Shown piece after piece: positions 1 through 6,095 of a DNA stretch of 10,669 nt; positions within the stretch are counted from its first letter, which is position 1, and every line of letters starts with the position of its first letter. The DNA comes from DATLYH01 sp035575035. GTDB taxonomy: Bacteria > Planctomycetota > Planctomycetia > Gemmatales > Gemmataceae. The DNA lies in assembly GCA_035575035.1 (NCBI GenBank), contig DATLYH010000229.1, forward strand, positions 1 through 10,669, written 5' to 3'. The position numbers were made by a program, and so were the translations under genes. The notes beneath the pieces were generated by a model that was given only the letters and a program-made list of their open reading frames with translations, searched no databases and was not told the DNA's origin.

Positions 1-429
1 CGTTGGTCCGCGCCCCCCGCCGCGACCGCATTCGCCACACCGGCCGACTGTCTCGATGCCTACTGCGCCGCCTGCCTGGACGGCGACGTGGCCCGCTACC
101 TGAGTTGCCTGGCCGAGCCGCTCCGCTCCGAGGCGCGGCAGCGCTTCGCCGACCCGGCCCGGCTCGCGGAGCACCTCCGGCTGAGCAAGTCGGGCATCAG
201 CGGCTGGGTACAGCATCCGCAGGCCGAAACGGCTGCGTCGGCCGCCGTCGTGGAGCTGGAGGAAATCGGCTCGGCCAAGCGGCGGCTGACGCGCTTCCAC
301 CTGGAGAAGTTCGGCAAGGGCTGGCTCATCGTGCACATCGACCCGCCCGAAGAAAAACCGCTCACTTTCCGGCCCGGAACGCCGGTCAACGAGGCCCGGG
401 AAGGATCGCAGCCGGTGATCGAGCCATGA
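1..429 (+). CDS. 3' part of a gene for a probable NTF2-like protein (5' end outside window)
   Basis: The frame is open from base 1 to the TGA at 427-429, giving 142 residues with no stop; a GTG at 88 is an internal codon, since the coding pattern clearly continues upstream of it. The text reads PADCLDAYCAACLDGDVARY, then an alternating helix/strand pattern ending in GKGWLIVHID and a Pro/Glu-rich tail. An acidic helix with a GD..RYL motif followed by strands and a closing 'GxGWxIxxI' strand is what NTF2/SnoaL-like (DUF4440-type) domains look like, and planctomycetes carry many such proteins behind membrane anchors. The fold assignment is inference from pattern only. The N-terminus, where a signal peptide or TM helix would sit, is not in the window. 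The product at 8055-8690 has a similar-looking C-terminal domain. No specific function can be given. Confidence 0.7.
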   Translation, partial: RWSAPPAATAFATPADCLDAYCAACLDGDVARYLSCLAEPLRSEARQRFADPARLAEHLRLSKSGISGWVQHPQAETAASAAVVELEEIGSAKRRLTRFHLEKFGKGWLIVHIDPPEEKPLTFRPGTPVNEAREGSQPVIEP

Positions 430-607
430 GCATGCAAGAGACGGATAGGGAAGACCACTCAGCATCCTGGGAAGCGCTGGCTCTTTGGCGTGCCCCTGCC
501 TTCTAACCGCCGCCTTCGCTGGCACCCTGGGCGTCTCCTCGTAGAATAGTCCGGACGTAACCGACTGTACCCGCGAGGAACGATTCCTCTCTTCCGGTCC
601 TGCACGC

Positions 608-1849
608 TTGCGTTGGCGTCTGTCGTTGTTGATGTTCTTGCAGTATGCCGCACCCGGCGCCGTGGTGCCGTTCTACAGCCTGCGCCTGGAGAAGGAGCTG
701 GGCTTTACCCCGGGGCAGATCGGGCTGTCGGCCGCGACCCAGGCGATGGCGGCCCTGCTGGCGCCGCTGCTGGCCGGGCAGATCGCCGACCGCTGGCTGC
801 CGGCCGAGCGCTGCCTGACGATATTCGGTCTGGCTGCCGGCGCTCTGCTCTGGCTGCTGGCCGGACTGACCACTCCGGCGGCCGTCTTCGTCACCACCCT
901 GGCTAGCTGGCTGGCCCTGGTGCCCATGCTCACCCTCAGCACCAGCATCACCTTTGCCCATCTCGCCAACCCGCAGCAGAACTTCGGCAGCGTGCGGCTG
1001 TGGGGGACGGTCGGCTGGATGATCCCCGGCTGGTTGCTGGGGGCGTGGTTTAGCGACCCGCAATGGCTGGGCAGCCTCCTGGCGTGGGTGCGGCCGGCGG
1101 TGCCGCGGAGCGAGGTGGCTGACGCCTTTCGCCTGGCGGGGCTGATGGCTGCGGCGGTCGGCCTGTACGGGCTGACGCTGCCGCCCACGCCGCCGCAGCG
1201 CCGGGTCGGCTCCCCCCTGGCCCCCCTGGCAGCGTGGCGCCTGCTGCGCGGCCGGTCCTTCGCCGTCCTGGCCATTTGCCTGTTGGGTGTCTGCTGGACC
1301 ATCCCCTTCAGCACCCAGGGTACGCCGTTGCTACTGACGCACCTAGGCATCCCCCGCCCGTGGCTGGGCCCGACACTGACCCTGACGCAGACGCTGGAGG
1401 TCGTTTGCCTGGCGCTGTTGCCCATGCTGCTGTTGCGGTTGGGGCTGCGCGGCACCATGTTGGTGGGGTTGGCCTCGTGGGGATTGGCCCTGGGGGTGCT
1501 GGCGGTGGGCCGGCCGATCGGCCTGGTGATCGCATCGCTGGGACTGCATGGGGTGTGCATCTGCTGCTTCCTGGTGACGGGACAGGTCTATGTGAACAGC
1601 CGGGCGTGCGGCGATGTTCGGGTCAGCGTGCAGGGACTGTTCACCTGCATCAGCGGCATGGGACTGTTGGGGGGGAATTTGTCGGCGGGGTGGGTCCGCG
1701 CCTCCGTCAAGGGAAACTTCGCCTTGACATTCGCGGTGGCGGCCTTCCTGACAACGGTCCTGACGGTTATCTTCCTGGTTGGGTTCATGGAAGACGAGCC
1801 GGCGCCGCATCAGGGCAAGGATACTTGGGAATCCCCCCGGAAGTCATGA
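608..1849 (+). CDS. MFS transporter, nucleoside:H+ symporter (NupG/XapB-like) group
   Basis: A 413-residue, highly hydrophobic protein with about 12 predicted membrane helices, the usual MFS size. The first helix carries LSLLMFLQYAAPGAVVPF, matching the 'MMFLQ...WG' opening of this group. GQIADRWLPAER at residues 57-68 is the loop 2-3 motif A region (compare GIVADKWL in NupG). RLWGTVGW at 130-137 and VRVSVQGLF at 337-345 match the 'RiWGTiG' and 'iRaSaQGlf' signatures of the Nuc_H_symport family. Role by family: proton-driven uptake, classically of nucleosides; the substrate here is not shown. Start: a stop at 542-544 is followed by no ATG, GTG or TTG in frame until TTG 608. ATG 632 is possible but would remove part of helix 1, so TTG is preferred, although no good Shine-Dalgarno lies just upstream. 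The C-terminal tail is short, charged and probably cytoplasmic. No metabolic neighbour points to a substrate. Confidence 0.85.
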   Translation: MRWRLSLLMFLQYAAPGAVVPFYSLRLEKELGFTPGQIGLSAATQAMAALLAPLLAGQIADRWLPAERCLTIFGLAAGALLWLLAGLTTPAAVFVTTLASWLALVPMLTLSTSITFAHLANPQQNFGSVRLWGTVGWMIPGWLLGAWFSDPQWLGSLLAWVRPAVPRSEVADAFRLAGLMAAAVGLYGLTLPPTPPQRRVGSPLAPLAAWRLLRGRSFAVLAICLLGVCWTIPFSTQGTPLLLTHLGIPRPWLGPTLTLTQTLEVVCLALLPMLLLRLGLRGTMLVGLASWGLALGVLAVGRPIGLVIASLGLHGVCICCFLVTGQVYVNSRACGDVRVSVQGLFTCISGMGLLGGNLSAGWVRASVKGNFALTFAVAAFLTTVLTVIFLVGFMEDEPAPHQGKDTWESPRKS

Positions 1850-2093
1850 CCAGGCGGCTGGGCATCCGCGCGCTGCGGTATCACCGGGTCACATCCGGGC
1901 CCGGGGGGAACGCGCGACCGGGGCAACTTGAGCCGGGGCCAAATGTAACCTACACTTTTCATGAATCCCGCGCGGTGCCTGGTGCTCGCTCCGGGTTGGC
2001 CAGGAAAGGCAACCGGGTTTAAAGCAATTTCTTCTCCACCCCTCACGAGGAGTTTTTGCCGCCTCGCTCAGCACCGGAATGCGGAGTCTTTGC

Positions 2094-2120
2094 TCCGAGC
2101 CCGGAGCGTCAGCGACGGGT
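2094..2120 (+). repeat. Dispersed 27-bp repeat, forward copy 1
   Basis: The unit begins TCCGAGCCCGGAGCG and ends TCAGCGACGGGT. It contains a small internal palindrome CGTC-AGC-GACG. The same unit recurs at 2125-2151 (one mismatch) and at 8706-8731, with inverted relatives at 8743-8857. In one frame it translates as ARSVSDG, a phrase I recall in many hypothetical proteins predicted from Gemmata-type genomes, which suggests a genome-wide dispersed element. Confidence 0.85.
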
Positions 2121-2124
2121 ATTA

Positions 2125-2151
2125 TCCGAGCCCAGAGCGTCAGCGACGGGT
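2125..2151 (+). repeat. Dispersed 27-bp repeat, forward copy 2
   Basis: Direct repeat of 2094-2120 in the same orientation, separated from it by 4 bp (ATTA), so the period is 31 bp. It differs at one base (GAGCCCAGAG instead of GAGCCCGGAG). Its end is only 20 bp upstream of the kinase ATG and it lies in the probable 5' leader of that gene. Two copies in the same orientation cannot pair with each other, so any RNA structure here would come from the short internal palindrome. Confidence 0.85.
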
Positions 2152-2171
2152 GACCTTGAACCCGCGGCCAA

Positions 2172-5100
2172 ATGGAGACGAGAACGGTAATGATGTCGGC
2201 CCCTCCTTCCGACGTATCACCGTCCCGCCAAGCCCCGAGCCGCGGTGCCGGGCCGGAGCCGTCGTCTGCCCGCCTTCCGAAGTGGCGTCGGGGCGAGGGG
2301 GCGCTGGCAGCGGCCGGACTGCTCTGCCTGCACCTGGGACACGTCCTGGCCTGGCAGCGGGAAATGCCCTACCTGTGGTTTCCCCCCGCTGGGATCGGTC
2401 TGGCGCTGGTCGCCTGGCTCGGCGGTCGCGGGGTTTTGCTGGTGGTCCTCGATGGCCTTCTGGCCCTGCTCCACCGTTACCTGGTCGGCGGCCATGCTGT
2501 CCCCGGGGGCTGGCCGGGACTGGCTGCTGACGCCTGGGGTGTCGGCCTGAATGCCCTGGAGGCACTGGCGGGTTGGTGGCTCTACCACCACGCCGCCCGG
2601 GGGACCCGCCGCCTGGTGGACCCCCGCTCCGCCATCCTATTCGTGTTCCTGGTGCCGGGGCTGACCGCCGGGCTGTTCGCCCTGTTGCGAGCGCTGCCGC
2701 TCTGGCTGATCGGCGCCGAAGCTGTCGGCCTGGGACAATTGGCCGTGATGATCTGGATCAGCCGGGCGCTGGGCATCATGAGCCTGGCCCCGGCATTACT
2801 GGTGGTTGTCACCCCGTGGCTGGTCCGCCACGGACTAGCGGCCGAGGAAATGCCGCGCGATCCGCAGCAGCGCGGCTTCCCCGAACCGACCCGCCTCCTC
2901 CGCGGCGACGTCATCGAGCTGGCAGGCTTGGCCCTGGGGGCCGGCCTGCTGGGATTGCTCCTGGTCCACAGCCACGGGAAGGAAGGAAGCGGCTGGCAGT
3001 TGTGGGGCGTGGCGCTGCTGATCATCGTCTGGGCAAGTATGCGCCAGGGACTGCGAGGCGGCACGCTGGCGGCGGCAGCGGCGGCGGTCGTCCCCCTGAC
3101 GCTGGTGGCGCTGCAAGGGCGAGCCGGCCAGGCCGAGTTGCTGCTGCAAGAGAACCTGCTGGCCCAGGGCGGCGCGGCCCTGCTGGTCACCACCTCGGTC
3201 AACTGGGTCCGTGGCAGCGAGGCCCGCTACCGCCGAGTCGTCGGCCACATCCCGGTGGTGCTCTACAGCGCCCGCGTCGTGTCGCCGGCGGGTGAAGGCC
3301 GGGCGCCGGTCGCCGACATCACCTTCGTCAGTCCTGCCTGCCGCGATGTGCTCGGCTGTGCCCCGGAAGAGCTGCTCGGCAGTTACGAGCGCTGGCTTGC
3401 CCAGGTCCACCCCAACGACCGCGAGATTGTCCTCGCCGCCCTGGCCCAACTCGGCCGGCAGCGGGAGCCGGTCACATGCGAATACCGCCTAGCCGTGCCC
3501 CCCCTCGCCTCGTCGCTCTCTCCTCGGGATGAAGGGGCCAGGGGCGGCGGGAAGGAGTCCGGCCCGGCCCACTTCGCGTCCGGCAGCTCGCGCGTTATCG
3601 CCGTCCAACCTGCTGCGGCCAAGGACTGCTGGCTGCGTGATACCCTGGTGCCGATCTTCGGCGCCGACGGCGTGCTGGAAGGATGGGACGGCGTGGCGGC
3701 CGACATCACCGAGCAACGGACCCTGGCCGACGATCTGCGCCACACCACCAGCATGTTTTACGCCCTAGTGGCCAACCTGCCTGCGGGCGTCTTCTTTGTG
3801 CAGGCGCCCGGCGGCCGGCCCATCCTGGTCAACGCGCGGGCGCGGCAGCTGCTGGGCCAGCGCGAGGATCCCTCGGCCGGCCTCGACCATCTTCCCCAGA
3901 TCTACGGCCTGCACCGGCCCGACGGCACGCCTTACCCCGCCGACGAGCTGCCCGTCAGCTTGGCCATCCGACGGGGCCTGACCACCATGCGGGACGATAT
4001 CGTCGTCCACCGGCCCGATGGCCGGCGCGTGCCGCTGATCACCTGGGCCGCCCCAATCGACCTGCGCGGCCAGGGGAAGACTCACGCCGCCGTCTGGGTC
4101 TTCGAGGATCTGACCGTACTACGGCAGGCCGAGCGCGCCCGCCATGAAAGTGAGGCCCGGCTGCGGGCTGTCATCGAGACGATGGCCGAGGGGTTGGTCG
4201 TGCAGAACCCGGCCGGCATCATCGTCGAGTGCAACCCGGCTGCCGGCGCGATCCTGGGCCTGCCCGGCGAGCGGCTCCGCGGCCGCTCCCTGCTGTCACC
4301 GGAGTGGCACTATCTCCGCGAAGACGGCACACCGCTGCCCGCCGAAGAACACCCGGTCCGCATCAGCATGGAGACCGGTCGGCCGGTGCGCAACGTGGTC
4401 CTGGGCATCCAGGAATTGCGGATGGCGGATGGTGGATTGCGGATTGACAATGGGAAATCCGCAATCCACCATCCGCCATCCGCCATCCGATGGGTGCTGG
4501 TCAACGCCATGCCGTTGCCCGCAGGACCCGGCTCGGGGCCCCACGGCGTGGTCACCACCTTCGCCGATATCACCGCCCAGCGCCAGGCCCAGGAAATCCT
4601 CCGCGCCTCCGAGGAAAAATACCGCGGTCTGGTAGAGACGCTCCCGTTGATGGTTGTTCAATTCGACCGCGAGGCCCGTATCACCTACCTCAACCCGGCA
4701 ACCCAGCAGATCACCGGCTACGACCGGAGCGACTTCGAGACAACCGACTGGCAAACGCTGGTCCGCCCGGAAGACCTGCCGCACGCCCAGGCCCTTTTCG
4801 CAGAGGCGCTCGCCGGGCAGACGGTCCGGACCGAGGTCCGCTACCGGGCCAAAGACGGCCGCGAGCAGGTCGGTTACGTCATCGCTCAGCCGCATCACCA
4901 GGACGGGGAAATCGTCGGCGTGACGGCGCTGGTGGTGGACATGACGCGCGAGCGGCGGCTGGAGCAGGAGCTACAGCGGGCGCAGCGGTTGGAACTGGTC
5001 GGCCGGCTCTCCAGCGGCATCGCCCACGACTTCAACAACCTACTGAACGTGATCCTGGCGTTGACGGAGCTGGCCCAGTCCAACCTGGCCGAGGATCATC

Positions 5101-5747
5101 CGGTGCGCGAGGACTTGCAGCGGATCGCCGAGGCCGGCCAGCAGGCCGCCGGTCTGGCCGGGCAGCTGCTGGCCTTCAGCAAACAGCGGCACGCAGCACG
5201 GCGGCGGATCGACCTCAACCGCGTCGTCACCCGGACGCTGGAAATCCTGCGGGCCACTCTGCCGCCGCAGATCACGCTGGAGCAAGACCTGGGGGAGGAG
5301 AAGCTCTGGGTGCGGGCCGACGAGATGCAGCTGCATCAGCTGTTGATGAACCTTTGCCTGAATGCCCGCGACGCCATGCCCCACGGCGGCCGGCTGCTGA
5401 TCCGCACCCAGGCGGTCCACTCTTGCAACGGCAGCGGCGGCACTGCTAATGCCGGCTGGGTGCGCCTCACCATCCAGGATACCGGTCAGGGGATGTCGGA
5501 GGCGGTCAAGGCCCGGATCTTCGACCCCTTCTTCTCGACCAAGGAGCACGGCACTGGGCTGGGCCTGGCCGTAGTCCAGCAGGTCGTCAGCAGCCACGGC
5601 GGCGAGGTGAAAGTCTGGAGCCGGCCCGGCGAAGGCTCCCGCTTCGACATCTACTTGCCGCGCGAGCCGAACGAGGTCAAGGCAACTGCGGCGAATCGCT
5701 CCCCTTACCCTACTCTCTCCTCCCCCGAGGGGGAAAGGATCGGGTGA
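2172..5747 (+). CDS. Membrane sensor histidine kinase: MASE1, four PAS regions, HisKA, HATPase
   Basis: A 1191-residue sensor kinase. Residues about 40-345 form a multi-helix membrane domain with YLWFPPAGIGLAL, the hallmark of MASE1. PAS regions follow at about 350-512, 525-650, 660-805 and 814-926, three of them closing with 'DIT.QR' or 'DMTRER' motifs. HisKA has RLSSGIAHDFNNLLNVI with the phospho-acceptor His952. The ATPase domain shows the N box (NLCLNARDA, Asn1064), G1 box (DTGQGM, Asp1103), F box (FDPFFSTK) and G2 box (GTGLGL, 1127-1132). The HDFNNLL H-box is usual in kinases that often carry a C-terminal receiver, but no receiver follows and no response regulator is nearby. ATG 2172 is the first start after an in-frame stop at 2157-2159; ATG 2190 or 2193 are alternatives. 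Oddities: repeat-like inserts interrupt PAS1 (about 443-483) and PAS3 (749-771), and the last ~15 residues are encoded by a third repeat. The signal sensed is unknown. Confidence 0.93.
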   Translation: METRTVMMSAPPSDVSPSRQAPSRGAGPEPSSARLPKWRRGEGALAAAGLLCLHLGHVLAWQREMPYLWFPPAGIGLALVAWLGGRGVLLVVLDGLLALLHRYLVGGHAVPGGWPGLAADAWGVGLNALEALAGWWLYHHAARGTRRLVDPRSAILFVFLVPGLTAGLFALLRALPLWLIGAEAVGLGQLAVMIWISRALGIMSLAPALLVVVTPWLVRHGLAAEEMPRDPQQRGFPEPTRLLRGDVIELAGLALGAGLLGLLLVHSHGKEGSGWQLWGVALLIIVWASMRQGLRGGTLAAAAAAVVPLTLVALQGRAGQAELLLQENLLAQGGAALLVTTSVNWVRGSEARYRRVVGHIPVVLYSARVVSPAGEGRAPVADITFVSPACRDVLGCAPEELLGSYERWLAQVHPNDREIVLAALAQLGRQREPVTCEYRLAVPPLASSLSPRDEGARGGGKESGPAHFASGSSRVIAVQPAAAKDCWLRDTLVPIFGADGVLEGWDGVAADITEQRTLADDLRHTTSMFYALVANLPAGVFFVQAPGGRPILVNARARQLLGQREDPSAGLDHLPQIYGLHRPDGTPYPADELPVSLAIRRGLTTMRDDIVVHRPDGRRVPLITWAAPIDLRGQGKTHAAVWVFEDLTVLRQAERARHESEARLRAVIETMAEGLVVQNPAGIIVECNPAAGAILGLPGERLRGRSLLSPEWHYLREDGTPLPAEEHPVRISMETGRPVRNVVLGIQELRMADGGLRIDNGKSAIHHPPSAIRWVLVNAMPLPAGPGSGPHGVVTTFADITAQRQAQEILRASEEKYRGLVETLPLMVVQFDREARITYLNPATQQITGYDRSDFETTDWQTLVRPEDLPHAQALFAEALAGQTVRTEVRYRAKDGREQVGYVIAQPHHQDGEIVGVTALVVDMTRERRLEQELQRAQRLELVGRLSSGIAHDFNNLLNVILALTELAQSNLAEDHPVREDLQRIAEAGQQAAGLAGQLLAFSKQRHAARRRIDLNRVVTRTLEILRATLPPQITLEQDLGEEKLWVRADEMQLHQLLMNLCLNARDAMPHGGRLLIRTQAVHSCNGSGGTANAGWVRLTIQDTGQGMSEAVKARIFDPFFSTKEHGTGLGLAVVQQVVSSHGGEVKVWSRPGEGSRFDIYLPREPNEVKATAANRSPYPTLSSPEGERIG
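3498..3557. repeat. Repeat-like insert inside the kinase PAS1 coding region
   Basis: A pyrimidine-rich half (CCCCCCCTCGCC through CTCTCTCCTC) followed by a purine-rich half (GAAGGGGCCAGGGGCGG) makes an imperfect inverted element typical of intergenic GC-rich repeats. It shares CTCTCTCCTC (3516-3525) with the palindromic element at the gene's 3' end (5713-5722). It codes for PPLASSLSPRDEGARGGGKE, low-complexity text unlike a PAS fold, lying between the strand EYRLAV and the later strand CWLRDTLVPIF, where PAS domains have a short turn. The frame is kept. The call as an inserted element is inference; the exact boundaries are uncertain. Confidence 0.5.
4418..4483. repeat. Perfect 28-bp inverted repeat inside the kinase PAS3 coding region
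   Basis: The left arm 4418-4445 and right arm 4456-4483 are exact reverse complements over 28 bp, separated by the 10-base loop GACAATGGGA. The arms are built from GGAT-type near-repeats (GCGGATGGCGGATGG and its complement). The element is in frame and codes for residues 749-771 (LRMADGGLRIDNGKSAIHHP and following), placed before RWVLVNAMPL, where a PAS domain normally reads '.PDG..RWv'. RNA from this region would form a very stable hairpin within the coding sequence. I recall similar RMADGG and SAIRNPQSAI phrases in proteins from other bacteria, which suggests a mobile or dispersed palindromic element. Confidence 0.9.
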
Positions 5748-5751
5748 GGGG
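5701..5751. repeat. Imperfect palindromic element covering the kinase stop codon
   Basis: CCCCTTACCC (5701-5710) pairs with GGGTGAGGGG (5742-5751) with one T:G wobble, and inside these TCCCCC (5721-5726) is complementary to GGGGGA (5729-5734). This is the general plan of the CCCCTCACCC...GGGTGAGGGG repeats common in GC-rich genomes. It supplies the last residues of the kinase (PYPTLSSPEGERIG) and the stop TGA at 5745-5747. It may act as a 3'-end hairpin, but no T-run follows, so a classical intrinsic terminator is not supported. Confidence 0.65.
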
Positions 5752-6095
5752 GGGCACGGTGCCTGTCTCTTGTCGGGAAGGAAGGGCGCTGAACTTCCTC
5801 TTGTCTTTTTCCTGGCGCTGACTTACTGTGTGGCCCGTTGGCGCGGCAAGGTGCCCCGCCCGAGAGGCAGCGGCACCGGGAAGGACGACCCGGAGATAGC
5901 CTTCCCCCGCCGACGTGAATCAAGGAGGGGCGCTGATCGACTCGTACCGGGCGGCGCTCACCCCAAGCCTTGGCGGAGGGCGCCGCCGACCAGCTCGCTG
6001 CCGGTTCCCTTCCCGTCTGCCCGGTCACCGCTGGGAGCCCTCCTCGCCCGCCGGCGAGCATTTCGCCGGACCAATCACCAAGCAAGGATGCGGTC
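5748..6095. other. Intergenic region between kinase and peptidase genes
   Basis: A 348-bp gap. The left end is the tail of the palindromic element plus an 11-bp palindrome GGCAC-G-GTGCC at 5753-5763; GGTGCC (5850-5855) and GGCACC (5872-5877) form another short inverted pair. Open frames cross it on both strands, but their translations are Arg/Pro-rich, show no domain, and the longest merely run into the neighbouring genes. No receiver-domain text that could have followed the kinase is visible in any frame I read. The promoter of the 6096-8690 cluster should lie here; I see no clear consensus. Confidence 0.55.
6084..6088 (+). promoter_or_regulatory. Ribosome binding site AAGGA for the peptidase gene
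   Basis: AAGGA ends 7 bases before ATG 6096, and the protein begins with a signal peptide at exactly that ATG. This decides the start against the longer in-frame reading from 5970. Confidence 0.7.

Larger units (their letters stand above)
1850..2171. other. Intergenic region between transporter and kinase genes
   Basis: A 322-bp gap without a credible gene. The only clear structure is the pair of dispersed repeats at 2094-2151, ending about 20 bp before the kinase start. Reading frames crossing it on either strand have low-complexity Arg/Pro/Gly-rich translations typical of GC-rich noncoding DNA. The segment 1935-2060 is noticeably more AT-rich than its surroundings and would be the natural place for a kinase promoter, but I cannot pick out convincing -35/-10 elements. 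Confidence 0.6.

Noticed and set aside
426..506. A 26-codon frame starting MSMQETDRED, whose ATG overlaps the stop of the first gene (ATGA).
   Set aside because: The overlap is suggestive of coupling, but the frame is very short, has no nearby ribosome binding site and shows no recognisable pattern.
1895..1904. Palindrome CCGGGCCCGG after the transporter gene.
   Set aside because: Ten-base GC palindromes are expected by chance at this base composition, and no T-run follows to make a terminator.
2140..2565. Minus-strand frame upstream of and across the kinase start that could suggest a divergent gene.
   Set aside because: Its translation is Pro/Arg/Gly-rich, it overlaps the MASE1 coding region and includes a dispersed repeat.
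5970..6095. N-terminal extension of the peptidase gene.
   Set aside because: The extension is low-complexity and would bury the signal peptide; ATG 6096 has AAGGA at good spacing and begins the signal peptide.
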